NCBI GenBank assembly: GCA_947504725.1
Contig: CANNHN010000002.1
Span: 1 to 64,000 of the forward strand
Source of the DNA: Bacteroidota bacterium
Lineage (GTDB): Bacteria; Bacteroidota; Bacteroidia; 2-12-FULL-35-15
DNA length: 64,000 nt
Direction of reading: 5' to 3'
Shown: in pieces, positions 51,295 through 60,188 of the stretch
Layout: every line of letters starts with the position of its first letter
Numbering within the stretch: the first letter of the stretch is position 1
Notes under the pieces: model-generated
Database searches by the model: none
What the model was told of the DNA's origin: nothing
Seen by the model: the letters and a program-made list of their open reading frames with translations, nothing else
Made by a program: the position numbers and the translations under genes

Positions 51295-52905
51295 TTAATT
51301 TTTTATTTCATAAGGCAAATACAACGTAAACATACTTCCTTTGCCTAGTTCACTTTCTACTTTTACAGAACCGCCATGTTTTTCAACAACAGCTTTAACA
51401 TAACTTAACCCCAAACCAAATCCTTTTACATTGTGTATGTTTCCTGTAGGAACTCGATACATCGTGTCGAAAATTCGTTTTTGATTGTCTTTACTTATTC
51501 CAATTCCGTTGTCCGCTACCGAAATAAAAACCCCTTCATTATCATTTCGAGTGCTCACTTTTATTTCTGGATTTTCTTTTGAATATTTTAATGCATTGTC
51601 GATAAGATTAAAAAGTATGTTCGTAATATGAACTCTATCGGCATTGATAATAGGCTTAGTTGCATTTAATTGCGATGTTATTTGGCCTTCTTTGTTTTCA
51701 ACTTGTAATTTAATATTAGTAAACGTTTGTTCAATCAAATTATGAATATCAATGTTTTGAATTTTTAATTTGAATTCTCCTTTATCTAAAATAGCTGTCT
51801 GCAAAATATTTTCTACCAACAAACTCAATCGTTTGTTTTCATCACCTATCATCTTCACATAATTATTTACACGGTCAGCCGATTTTTCTACCGACTTATC
51901 ATTTAACACTTCTACAGCTAAAGAAATTGTAGAAATAGGCGTTTTGAACTCATGCGTCATATTGCTAATGAAATCGTTTTTAATTTCAGATAATTTTTTT
52001 TGTTTAAAAATTGTAGAAATTGTATAGTAAAACGAAAAAATTAATGTTAACATGAATGCCAATGAAACAAGCAACAATCCCCACATGGAGCTAACTAAAT
52101 AGCGATGTTGGTGGGGAAAAAAAACAGAAAGAAATTTTGGTTTAATAAAAATATTGTCAGGAGAAAGATTCACTTTGTATGGTGAGTCATAAATTTTTCT
52201 TTCAGTTTCATTTGCAATGACTGAATCAACAGGAATATTTTTAAAAGCGGTTACACCAAAATCATAATCTGCGGAAATTCCTTTTTGTAATAGTTCGAAT
52301 TTTAAAATAGAATCCAAAAGAACCGTATCAACTTTTTGACTAAACCCGTTGTAAATATTTACGCTTACCAATTCATCAAAAATATCATTCACCATTTCGT
52401 TCTTATGGGAAATCCAATTAGGGTTAGTTTCAGAAGCAAATTGTTGAAAGAAAGTTGGTCCGTCAGCTTTCACACGATTATGAAAATTGCCTGATGAAGT
52501 ATCGCTAGAATATTCCTTTTGACGCATTTTTTTAACAACTACTCCGTTTGAGTCTGTAGAATATTCCTCAATTACCTTTATGTTAACGTTGTTATCTCTC
52601 AACACACAATTCGTAATATCGTTCAACGTATCGCAAATCAATTCTTTGTTTTTGTGCGACCCACTTAAACTTGCTGTGATGATTCCTTGTTTTCTAAACT
52701 TAAATTTTTGAGTGATTTTAGCCGCAGCAGAATGTTTTTCTAAACGCAAAACAACATTGTTCAATGCTTCATTTACACTTTGTTCGAAACGTTGTTCACC
52801 TAATGTAATAGCATTATTCACCCAATAGATTTGGATAGCAATTAAGCCTAGCAAAGCCAAGCTTGCCATGATGGTAATAATGCGTATGTTTCCTTTGTTC
52901 ATCAT
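51295..52905 (-). CDS. Membrane sensor histidine kinase
   Basis: The 536-residue protein has two membrane helices (about 9-29 and 272-297), which enclose a periplasmic sensor of about 240 residues that I do not recognise. A short linker leads to the HisKA domain, with phosphoacceptor His318 in FISNMTHEFKTPIS. The HATPase_c domain follows with the N box (LFNLIDNALKYS), G1 box (VADNGIGIS) and G2 (GFGLGLSYVKAVVEKHGG). It pairs with the OmpR-family regulator downstream. Four phased TTTAACA boxes lie upstream of its start. Confidence 0.94.
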   Translation of the reverse strand: MMNKGNIRIITIMASLALLGLIAIQIYWVNNAITLGEQRFEQSVNEALNNVVLRLEKHSAAAKITQKFKFRKQGIITASLSGSHKNKELICDTLNDITNCVLRDNNVNIKVIEEYSTDSNGVVVKKMRQKEYSSDTSSGNFHNRVKADGPTFFQQFASETNPNWISHKNEMVNDIFDELVSVNIYNGFSQKVDTVLLDSILKFELLQKGISADYDFGVTAFKNIPVDSVIANETERKIYDSPYKVNLSPDNIFIKPKFLSVFFPHQHRYLVSSMWGLLLVSLAFMLTLIFSFYYTISTIFKQKKLSEIKNDFISNMTHEFKTPISTISLAVEVLNDKSVEKSADRVNNYVKMIGDENKRLSLLVENILQTAILDKGEFKLKIQNIDIHNLIEQTFTNIKLQVENKEGQITSQLNATKPIINADRVHITNILFNLIDNALKYSKENPEIKVSTRNDNEGVFISVADNGIGISKDNQKRIFDTMYRVPTGNIHNVKGFGLGLSYVKAVVEKHGGSVKVESELGKGSMFTLYLPYEIKN

Positions 52906-52947
52906 TGATTACTCAAAAATAAGGCTTTCACAGGTGTTGGCGCCCTA

Positions 52948-52985
52948 CTTAACATAATTTAACAGGGTTTAACAGGTGTTTAACA
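52948..52985 (-). promoter_or_regulatory. Four phased (T)TTAACA boxes upstream of the histidine kinase gene
   Basis: The boxes are at 52948-52954 (cttaaca), 52958-52964, 52968-52974 and 52979-52985 (each tttaaca). Spacings are 10, 10 and 11 bp, one turn of DNA. They begin 43 nt before the ATG. This pattern fits an OmpR-type regulator bound as tandem dimers, perhaps for self-regulation. A TATTTTTG -7 box on the minus strand (52914-52921) would put the boxes at about -34 to -71. Confidence 0.65.
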
Positions 52986-53112
52986 AGGCTTGATTGGATT
53001 GCTGCACCTACTTTTTAAACTTTATCCAAAATAAAACGTCCAAAATGGAAACAATCATTGTTGAGTAAATCTATTTACCATCCAGACTATGATTTCGTGC
53101 AAATCGACAATG

Positions 53113-53141
53113 AAGAAAGGGGCTCCGTAAGGGGCCTTTTT
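53113..53141 (+). terminator. Orphan intrinsic terminator
   Basis: Stem ggctcc / ggggcc with GTAA tetraloop, extended by a-t pairs and seven T. No gene lies upstream on this strand (52906-53112 has no convincing ORF), so it may end a small RNA or short transcript. Confidence 0.75.
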
Positions 53142-53143
53142 TT

Positions 53144-53187
53144 ATGGAACGCGGATAACGCAGAAAAAAGGGATTTTCACGGATTTT
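53144..53187 (+). repeat. Left 44-bp inverted repeat of the GxxExxY cassette
   Basis: It starts atggaacgcggataacgcag and ends gattttcacggatttt. It matches the reverse complement of 53714-53757 with a few differences near position 14-20. The rest of the 52906-53311 gap is AT-rich. Confidence 0.88.
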
Positions 53188-53311
53188 TTCCTTTTTTAAT
53201 TCTGTCCCTAAACTAATTTTTGCATCTGTTAGAACTTAAGCGTTTAATCTGATTACTTCAGATTTTTATGTTTCTACATTCGCGACTGCAACATATAAAA
53301 AAGATTTATTT

Positions 53312-53707
53312 ATGGAAGTATTACATAAAGATGTAACTGAAAAAATATTAAAAGGATTTTATGCTGTTTATAATAACTTAGGGTACGGTTTTTTAGAAAA
53401 AGTATATGAAAGAGCACTCTATCTTGAATTAATAGAACTAGGGTTAAAGTGTGAGCGACAAAAAGCAATTGATGTTTATTATAAAGAAAACTTCGTGGGA
53501 AACTACTTTGCAGATTTGATTGTAGAAGACATTATCATATTGGAATTAAAAGCGGCAGAAGGAATTGCTGAAGAACATGAATTTCAGCTGATAAATTATT
53601 TAAAGGCAACTGATATTGAAGTCGGACTTTTACTTAACTTTGGGAAAATACCACAATTTAAAAGGAAAGTATTTACAAATAATAGTTACAGAATAGCGCG
53701 CAAATAA
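53312..53707 (+). CDS. GxxExxY protein (PDDEXK-type nuclease fold)
   Basis: The 131-residue protein matches the GxxExxY family (PF13366, PDDEXK_3-like). The name motif GYGFLEKVYERAL lies near 24-36. The nuclease-like core is NYFADLIVEDIIILELKAAEGI (about 68-89), with the Asp and the ExK (ELK) of a PD-(D/E)xK site. Biochemical function is unknown. The gene lies alone between 44-bp inverted repeats at 53144 and 53714, so it may be a mobile cassette or the partner of those repeats. Confidence 0.93.
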   Translation: MEVLHKDVTEKILKGFYAVYNNLGYGFLEKVYERALYLELIELGLKCERQKAIDVYYKENFVGNYFADLIVEDIIILELKAAEGIAEEHEFQLINYLKATDIEVGLLLNFGKIPQFKRKVFTNNSYRIARK

Positions 53708-53713
53708 AAACAG

Positions 53714-53757
53714 AAAATCCGTGAAAATCCCTTTTTTCCGTTTCATCCGCGTTCCAT
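53714..53757 (-). repeat. Right 44-bp inverted repeat of the GxxExxY cassette
   Basis: It starts aaaatccgtgaaaatccctt and ends catccgcgttccat. It is the inverted partner of 53144-53187, and begins 7 nt after the GxxExxY stop. Confidence 0.88.
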
Positions 53758-53767
53758 CATCCATAAT

Positions 53768-55213
53768 ATGAAGAAGATCCTAAACTACATCAACGGTGAA
53801 CTAATCGAGCCAACTGGCAAACAGTACATCGACAATTATAATCCTGCAACGGGAAAAGTATATTCACTTATTCCTGATTCAGACGAAAAAGACGTGGAAT
53901 TGGCGGTAGAAGCTGCACAAAAAGCATTCCCGGGCTGGAGCAACACTCCTAAAGATGAGCGCTCACGCATCATGCTTGCTGTTTCTGCTTTGATTGAAAA
54001 AAACTTAGATCGATTGGCTGTAGCCGAATCGGTTGATAATGGGAAACCTGTTTCTTTAGCTAAGATGGTTGATATTCCACGTGCGGCAGCAAATTTTCAT
54101 TTTTATGCTACCGGCATTTTACATTATGCTTCTGAAAGTCATTCAATGGAAGATACTGCAATCAACTACACCGTTCGTAATGCAGTTGGTGTTGCTGGCT
54201 GTATTTCTCCTTGGAATTTACCTTTGTATTTATTTACTTGGAAAATTGCTCCCGCAATTGCTGCAGGAAATTGTGTGGTGGCAAAACCTTCGGAGGTAAC
54301 TCCAATGACTGCTTATTTACTTTCTGAATTATGCATCGAAGCAGGTTTACCAAAAGGTGTTTTAAATATCGTTCACGGATATGGACATAAAGTTGGATCA
54401 GCCATAACTGCTCATCCTAAAATTCCACTTATTTCTTTTACTGGTGGAACAAAAACAGGTGCAGAAATTGCAAAAGTAGCTGCACCGATGTTCAAAAAAT
54501 TATCTCTAGAACTTGGAGGAAAAAATCCAAATATCATTTTTGCGGATTGTGATTTCGAAAAAATGATAAAAACAACTTTGCAATCGTCTTTCGCAAATCA
54601 AGGACAGATTTGTCTTTGTGGTTCACGAATCATGATTGAACGTCCGCTTTACGAAAAATTCAAAACAGAATTTGTAGCACGTGTACAAAAAATGAAAGTT
54701 GGAAATCCTGCAGCAGACGATACAAGAATTGGAGCTGTGGTTTCAAAACCTCACATGGAAAAAGTTTTGTCGTATGTTGAATTAGCAAAACAAGAAGGCG
54801 GAAAAGTATTGTGCGGAGGAACACAAGTGAAACTTGACGGAGAATTTGCTGAAGGCTATTACATTGCTCCAACAGTAATTGAAGGATTGACTTACAATTG
54901 CAGAACAAACCTGGAGGAGATCTTCGGACCAGTTGTTACCATCATGCCTTTTGATACAGAAGAAGAAGCTTTGCTTTTTGCAAATGCAACTCAATATGGA
55001 TTAGCATCAACAGTATGGACAGAAAATTTAACGCGTGCACATCGTGTAGCGAATAATATTCATGCTGGAATTGTTTGGATCAACTGTTGGTTGTTGCGCG
55101 ACTTAAGAACTCCATTTGGAGGTGTGAAAAGCTCAGGTGTTGGTCGCGAAGGCGGTTTTGAAGCACTTCACTTTTTTACGGAGCCAAAGAATATTTGCAT
55201 TAAGCTGAAGTAG
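53768..55213 (+). CDS. Aldehyde dehydrogenase, aminomuconate-semialdehyde type
   Basis: The 481-residue NAD-dependent dehydrogenase has the conserved segments ISPWNLPLYLFTWKIAPAIAAGNCVVAKPSEVTP (about 142-175), FTGGTKTGAEIAK, the catalytic Glu in SLELGGKNPN and the nucleophile Cys in FANQGQICLCGSR (about 273-285). Among relatives it is closest in wording to ALDH8 and 2-aminomuconic / 2-hydroxymuconic semialdehyde dehydrogenases, which suggests a role in kynurenine (tryptophan) breakdown. No other pathway gene is near, so the substrate is not certain. The start is 10 nt after the GxxExxY right repeat. Confidence 0.9.
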   Translation: MKKILNYINGELIEPTGKQYIDNYNPATGKVYSLIPDSDEKDVELAVEAAQKAFPGWSNTPKDERSRIMLAVSALIEKNLDRLAVAESVDNGKPVSLAKMVDIPRAAANFHFYATGILHYASESHSMEDTAINYTVRNAVGVAGCISPWNLPLYLFTWKIAPAIAAGNCVVAKPSEVTPMTAYLLSELCIEAGLPKGVLNIVHGYGHKVGSAITAHPKIPLISFTGGTKTGAEIAKVAAPMFKKLSLELGGKNPNIIFADCDFEKMIKTTLQSSFANQGQICLCGSRIMIERPLYEKFKTEFVARVQKMKVGNPAADDTRIGAVVSKPHMEKVLSYVELAKQEGGKVLCGGTQVKLDGEFAEGYYIAPTVIEGLTYNCRTNLEEIFGPVVTIMPFDTEEEALLFANATQYGLASTVWTENLTRAHRVANNIHAGIVWINCWLLRDLRTPFGGVKSSGVGREGGFEALHFFTEPKNICIKLK

Positions 55214-55216
55214 AAA

Positions 55217-56359
55217 CTATCTACTCGTTCTTTCTGTCATATTTAAATCATCGTCAAACGGACTTTTGGCAAATGGATGAATCATTTGTTTAATGTAGCC
55301 TTTCGGATAATTTCCTTCATGAACACCTGTTCCTTCTGGCCAAGTATCTCCAGGTAAATAATACGTTCCAAATAGCTTGTCGATAAAGGGAAATATAGTG
55401 GCAAAATTTTTACCATAATATTTTGGATCTTCACAATGATGCCAATGATGATATTGTGGTGTTGCAAAAATATATTTCAAAAACCCGAAATTTATTCTTG
55501 TGTTTGAATGAATTAATACCGCGTGAATAGCCATAAAAATAATGTAGGTATTAAATGTGAGTGAAGAAAATCCAAATACATATAAAGGTATAAACGTAAA
55601 AGAACGCACTACAAATATGTCGACAAAATGAGTTCGACTACCAGCTAACCAATCCATATTTTTTGTTGAATGATGAATAGAATGAAATCGCCACAAGTAA
55701 GCTTTTGAATGAAAAAAACGATGTGCCCAATATTGAAATAAATCGGTGATAAAAAATGCCAAAAACAATTCTAATATAAATGGCAAACTATTCACCCATG
55801 CATGAATTCCTGAAAGTCCGATCCAACCAAAAAACAAAGCAGCAGGCTTTTGAGTAAACACTCCGAAAAACTGAATAAACAAATGACTAATAATAAAATA
55901 TACTAAATCAGTACGCCATTCTTCGTGAAAACGTGATTGGTCTTTATTTTTTGGCCAAACCATTTCAATAGGAATAAAGATTAAGGACATTAATAATAAA
56001 TCCAACAGCATCCAATCTAATCCCAAATGCCATCTGGTTTCTCCAACCGCTCTTCCTTCGACTGAAAATCCGCCAATTAATACTGTAAGGACAGAAATCA
56101 AAATTCCAATTAAGGCCCATGACTTCTTTTTACTCAACATAAAACTAACGACTGCAAAAAAGAAAGAAGCAATTATAACTATTGTTAGCAATAGCTTCAT
56201 TGATTCGCCAGTATAGACTTCTCTAAATTGTGGGGAAGTAAAAATTTCAGGAAATTTAAAACAAAAAACGGCTAGAAAAGAAAGTGTCGCTAAAAATATG
56301 GATGCATATCCGCTGATTTTCCCTTCACCAATTGCAAAAGAACTAGTTGTTTGATTCAT
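55217..56359 (-). CDS. Sterol desaturase / fatty acid hydroxylase family membrane protein
   Basis: A 380-residue protein with at least six membrane helices. It carries the di-iron histidine boxes HRFFH (about 220-224), HSIHHS (about 232-237) and HYHHWHH (about 310-316) in the FA_hydroxylase domain. Such enzymes add oxygen to or desaturate lipids with O2. The substrate is unknown and could be a hydroxy-fatty acid, sterol-like lipid or carotenoid. It converges with the aldehyde dehydrogenase, 4 nt between the stops. Confidence 0.9.
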   Translation of the reverse strand: MNQTTSSFAIGEGKISGYASIFLATLSFLAVFCFKFPEIFTSPQFREVYTGESMKLLLTIVIIASFFFAVVSFMLSKKKSWALIGILISVLTVLIGGFSVEGRAVGETRWHLGLDWMLLDLLLMSLIFIPIEMVWPKNKDQSRFHEEWRTDLVYFIISHLFIQFFGVFTQKPAALFFGWIGLSGIHAWVNSLPFILELFLAFFITDLFQYWAHRFFHSKAYLWRFHSIHHSTKNMDWLAGSRTHFVDIFVVRSFTFIPLYVFGFSSLTFNTYIIFMAIHAVLIHSNTRINFGFLKYIFATPQYHHWHHCEDPKYYGKNFATIFPFIDKLFGTYYLPGDTWPEGTGVHEGNYPKGYIKQMIHPFAKSPFDDDLNMTERTSR

Positions 56360-56374
56360 ATAAATTGATTTATA

Positions 56375-59300
56375 TTACAACTTCCCTGCAAGTACGCACG
56401 TCTTTTTGTAATGTTTTACAGTGCCTGACAAATCAAACACTTCGAAGTAAAAAATATAGATTCCGATCCTTGCTTTTTCGCGATCGTTATTTATTCCATC
56501 CCAAGAGAACGTTCCTTTTACACCAAGTAATTCGTTTTGAATTAGGTGTTTTACAATTCTTCCTTTGCTATCGTAAACGGTTACGTTAGCCGTGAAACCT
56601 GGCGAATCAAAATGATAATTGATATTTACTACATCATTCACTCCATCTTCATCTGGAGAAAATATTTCTGGAGTTATTTCTATGGCGCTTTCTGTTTCTC
56701 CTGCATCTGAATATTGAGAATTTTTGTATCCTGGAGTTCCGTAACCAACAGCTTCTGCAGCTGAATGCCAGTTTGTTCTATCTTGCGTTGTTCTATCAAA
56801 ATCAATTCGCTCTAAAGAAATACCATCTGTAATAGTTAGCAATCCAAAATGCATATTATCATAATATTTAAAATTATCAATGATATCCGTTACCGTTGAC
56901 AAACAAATAGTTCCTCCATCATCATTCATAGTTGGAAGATTGATCATGTCTAAAAATCCCTCTGGGTTTGTTGTTGCTAATTGTGTTTGAACAAAAGCTC
57001 CATTTTCACTAAGCAAAATATATTCTTGAGGAAAAATTAAATAGCCGTCAGCTGAAATTGTTTGCGGACCAACAATCATATTCGTAACTGTATCGTATTC
57101 AGAAATAGAGATTGTTTTTAAATCAATAACTTTGTTTGAGCGATTATAGATTTCTACATAATCAACGCCTGGTGTTTTAGGGTTAAATAAAATTTCGTTA
57201 ATGACGATATCATTAGCTACAGCGGGTTCAGGGATGGCGAATCGAGCTGAGTTATCTGCACCCAAAGGATTTCCAATGCAATCTGTAATCGAATTGTTTA
57301 CGGTGATGGTGTAAATTGTTCCAATAGCCAATGTTGTTCCCAATGTTAATCGTACACTTTTAAAATCAGGACCAATCACTTGAACGAGAGTTGGATTTCC
57401 AACACTATTATCAATCGAATAAATTGTTGGATTTATCATAGAAGCACTATCCAACGCTTCGTTAAAATACAATTGAATAGTATCTGTTGCGATTACACTT
57501 GCACGAACAACTTGTGGTGGAGTATTGTCTGGATTACTTGCATAAATCGAATTCTGTGTTCCTGGTGTCCCGCCATTCGTATTATTGGATGCGCGCCAGT
57601 TGTCCATTCCTTCGCAAGGATTTGTTGGATCAATTTGTTCCAAACTATAACCGCCATCTTTTTTAATGGCATCTTGATACCAATAGTCGGTATAGGCAAC
57701 CGTTGAGATAACGGTTCCTTGAGGAGATCTTAAGGTAAGTATTTGTCCCGTATTAGTTAACGATGGAAAACTGACTAATGCTTCTGCATTTATACCTGCA
57801 GGCATTCCAGCTAATCCCAATGCAGAAGTAAGAACAATAAAACTATCGGCAGGAACAATAATGCTTGGTAAAATTTTCACATTTGTTCCAGCAGCAAATG
57901 TCCAGTTATTTAAATTGATTGGATAAGCCGTTTTGTTATACAATTCAACATATTCGTTGTTTGGTAAAATAGTAACAATAGGATCTGGGTCTGCCATAAT
58001 CTCATTGATTACCACATCAAATGGTTTTACAATGTAATAAGAGAAGTTGGCAACTGAGGGAGTAAGAATATTTCCTGAGCAATCACTCAAATTAGTAAGC
58101 GTAAGTGTGTAAGATGAATCCGACACCAAAGAAGTCCCTAAAACTAAATCTACACAAGTGAGTGTAGTGTTTGCAGTATCTGTTAAAGGATTTCCAATTC
58201 CATTGCTGATGGAATAATTAGCAGGCAAACTTATTTGTGATGCATCCAATGCTTCTGAAAAACAAACGGTGATATGTGTTGAATCAACAACCGTTACACT
58301 TGCAATGGTAGGAGAAGTAACATCTGGTACAACTGAGAAAACACTATTCAAAGTTCCTGGTGTTCCTCCCGCAGCATTTGTTGATGCAATCCAATTGCTT
58401 GCAACCGGGCAACCAGCAAGTGCACTCGGGTTTATCAATTCCAATGTCCAACCTCCATCATCTTTAATTGCATCTTGATACCAAGAATCTAAATAATTTA
58501 CAGAATCAATTGCTACAAGTGTATTGTCTAATAATTTTAAATTATCTCCTGTATTGTTTAACGAAGGGAAACTAATCAAACCAAACGTATTTCCGAAAGG
58601 CGAAAACAATGCTGTATCAGCAACTGGGCAAAGAATTAAATATTGACCAGGATTTAAAACAAAGGTTCCTAGCGTTGCTGTAGTGCTTCCATCAGTAAAC
58701 TTCCAGCCATTTAAATTAAATGTATTCGTGCTTTTATTATAGAGTTCAATAAATTCGAAAGCAGGAAGTCCAATTACTGGAGACGGATCTGCAAAAATCT
58801 CATTGATAATAATATCCTTATAAACAGCGACCACAGGAGCGAAATACGTGAATGTGGTATTTGCAGAAACAATTGCATTTGCACTTAAGTCCTGAACATT
58901 AATTACAGTAAGTGTATTTAAAAGAGCGTTAGTAAAAGCAGTAGCAAATGTTAAATGCACCAAACTTAAATTTGTAGCATCACGAGTTGCTACTGAAGGA
59001 TTTCCTAATCCATTATCAGCAGAATAATTTGTAAGTGTTTGAGAAGTTGATAAATCTACATTTTCGTCAAACAAAACATCAACTTGTGTGCTTGAGATTA
59101 CAGTTGATGAAACAATGGTTGGAGCGGTTACATCAAGAATAATTGGGCCAACATAAATATCATCGTAAAAATGTTTTAGGTGGAATGTTGCGGTAGATTG
59201 TTGAATAAATATTCCAAAAAAGGAAGACGTAGCAATGGCCGCATCGGTTACACTTCCTTCTGTAAAATAACTTGATCCAGTTCCAGTTAAGTCGCGTTGT

Positions 59301-59791
59301 AACGTCCATAAATTAGCGGCATCCCGAGTAACTTTAATTTTGATAAGGTTGTTTGAAAGATTTGTTTGGCCATCGAGTCCGTCAATAATCTCAAGATTAG
59401 TACCGGATGTTCTTTTGTAAAGACTGATTTCATCCGTTGTATTTCCAATTCTCACAAAATAACCACTATGGGTTGTACTTTCTAAGTTGGCAGAATCTGA
59501 CATTAAATAGATGTCGGTATAATTTGCGGAGGAAGTCGGAAACTGCAGATTGATATACATTTCCCATTGGGCATTGGTAGCCGAAGTTGAAGGCGTACTC
59601 AAATGAAAGCCATAAGTTGCTGTTGAGGAATTGGAACGTAATTGTCCGGCTACCACCGTAAAATCAGCAGCATCTCCGCTCCAAACAGGAGCAGCTGTGA
59701 AATCACCATCCGTGAAATTGTCTGAAACCTGAGCAGTAACAAAGGATGTAACGAACAAAAAGAGTAAAACAATCGAGCGCATTCCAATCAT
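56375..59791 (-). CDS. Large secreted lamin-tail protein with gliding-motility-type (T9SS type B) C-terminus
   Basis: From the ATG at 59791 it is 1138 residues. A signal peptide (MIGMRSIVLLFLFVTSFVTAQ) is followed by a laminin-G-like domain (about 22-220). Three lamin-tail domains follow (DIIINEIFADPSPVI near 330, DVVINEIMADPDPIV near 605 and NDIVINEILFNPKTPG near 870), each preceded by an Ig-like Big_5-type domain (TAPTIVSSTVISSTQVDVLFDENVD and similar). The end is the T9SS type B / CHU_C domain: EIFSPDEDGVNDVV, ANVTVYDSKGRIVKHL, FSWDGINNDREKARIGIYIFYFEVFD. It is exported by T9SS and probably is surface-attached. Codons 1-11 of the longer frame (from 59824) precede the signal peptide, so I dropped them. 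Confidence 0.9.
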   Translation of the reverse strand: MIGMRSIVLLFLFVTSFVTAQVSDNFTDGDFTAAPVWSGDAADFTVVAGQLRSNSSTATYGFHLSTPSTSATNAQWEMYINLQFPTSSANYTDIYLMSDSANLESTTHSGYFVRIGNTTDEISLYKRTSGTNLEIIDGLDGQTNLSNNLIKIKVTRDAANLWTLQRDLTGTGSSYFTEGSVTDAAIATSSFFGIFIQQSTATFHLKHFYDDIYVGPIILDVTAPTIVSSTVISSTQVDVLFDENVDLSTSQTLTNYSADNGLGNPSVATRDATNLSLVHLTFATAFTNALLNTLTVINVQDLSANAIVSANTTFTYFAPVVAVYKDIIINEIFADPSPVIGLPAFEFIELYNKSTNTFNLNGWKFTDGSTTATLGTFVLNPGQYLILCPVADTALFSPFGNTFGLISFPSLNNTGDNLKLLDNTLVAIDSVNYLDSWYQDAIKDDGGWTLELINPSALAGCPVASNWIASTNAAGGTPGTLNSVFSVVPDVTSPTIASVTVVDSTHITVCFSEALDASQISLPANYSISNGIGNPLTDTANTTLTCVDLVLGTSLVSDSSYTLTLTNLSDCSGNILTPSVANFSYYIVKPFDVVINEIMADPDPIVTILPNNEYVELYNKTAYPINLNNWTFAAGTNVKILPSIIVPADSFIVLTSALGLAGMPAGINAEALVSFPSLTNTGQILTLRSPQGTVISTVAYTDYWYQDAIKKDGGYSLEQIDPTNPCEGMDNWRASNNTNGGTPGTQNSIYASNPDNTPPQVVRASVIATDTIQLYFNEALDSASMINPTIYSIDNSVGNPTLVQVIGPDFKSVRLTLGTTLAIGTIYTITVNNSITDCIGNPLGADNSARFAIPEPAVANDIVINEILFNPKTPGVDYVEIYNRSNKVIDLKTISISEYDTVTNMIVGPQTISADGYLIFPQEYILLSENGAFVQTQLATTNPEGFLDMINLPTMNDDGGTICLSTVTDIIDNFKYYDNMHFGLLTITDGISLERIDFDRTTQDRTNWHSAAEAVGYGTPGYKNSQYSDAGETESAIEITPEIFSPDEDGVNDVVNINYHFDSPGFTANVTVYDSKGRIVKHLIQNELLGVKGTFSWDGINNDREKARIGIYIFYFEVFDLSGTVKHYKKTCVLAGKL

Positions 59792-59863
59792 AATTATGTA
59801 GTAAATATAGGAAAAAGAGGGCATTACAGAATTAAGAAATGATTAAATAATTAATCATAATTT

Positions 59864-59894
59864 TTTGTCAATTAAAAAAAAGAAATTAGCTTTG
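59864..59894 (+). promoter_or_regulatory. Full consensus promoter upstream of a 21-codon ORF and asd
   Basis: TTTG (59864-59867), exactly 19 nt, then TAGCTTTG (59887-59894). It is the best match to the Bacteroidota promoter in the window. It lies about 300 nt upstream of asd. Confidence 0.75.
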
Positions 59895-59903
59895 TCTCAT
59901 TAA

Positions 59904-59969
59904 ATGAAAATGATATTAAAAAATAAAAAACACGGCAAGAAACGTTTCCATAGCGGGAAGGTAAACTAG
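59904..59969 (+). CDS. Putative lysine-rich leader peptide (21 residues)
   Basis: This is a short ORF, MKMILKNKKHGKKRFHSGKV plus N, with 7 lysines out of 21. It starts 9 nt after the -7 box of a consensus promoter and is followed 29 nt later by an intrinsic terminator, then by asd, whose product feeds lysine synthesis. The layout is that of an attenuator leader. It could equally be a small RNA unit with a chance ORF. Confidence 0.4.
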   Translation: MKMILKNKKHGKKRFHSGKVN

Positions 59970-59997
59970 TGTTTTGTATATAAACGTATAATCACAG

Positions 59998-60027
59998 AAG
60001 CCTTTCCAAGTTGGAGAGGCTTTTTTG
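59998..60027 (+). terminator. Intrinsic terminator in the asd upstream region
   Basis: The stem agcctttcca / tggagaggct (one T-G pair, 3-nt loop) is followed by six T. It lies 161 nt upstream of the asd start. The space up to 60188 holds two dispersed hairpin repeats. Confidence 0.82.
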
Positions 60028-60062
60028 CCTCTCCCCGGCCCTCTCCTAAAGGAGAGGGAGTC
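60025..60062. repeat. Dispersed 'ctctcctaaaggagaggg' repeat
   Basis: The string ccctctcctaaaggagaggg is a hairpin of the same family as 29185 and 29758. It directly follows the terminator. Confidence 0.75.
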
Positions 60063-60137
60063 GATTGTGAAAAAAGACAAAAATTAAAACCAAAAAAACA
60101 ATTTTTAAAATCCATTTAAACACAGCTTTGAGTATTA

Positions 60138-60176
60138 CCCCTCTCCTTCAGGAGAGGGATGAAGGGAGAGGCAAAA
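60138..60176. repeat. Dispersed 'ctctccttcaggagaggg' repeat
   Basis: The string cccctctccttcaggagagg is followed by gatgaagggagaggc. It ends 13 nt before the asd ATG. Confidence 0.72.
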
Positions 60177-60188
60177 TAGAATAAAAAT

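Noticed and set aside
53059-53220. Short TTG-started ORF before GxxExxY
   Set aside because: It has no ATG and runs through a strong terminator and the inverted repeat. It is kept only as a note under the small-RNA finding.
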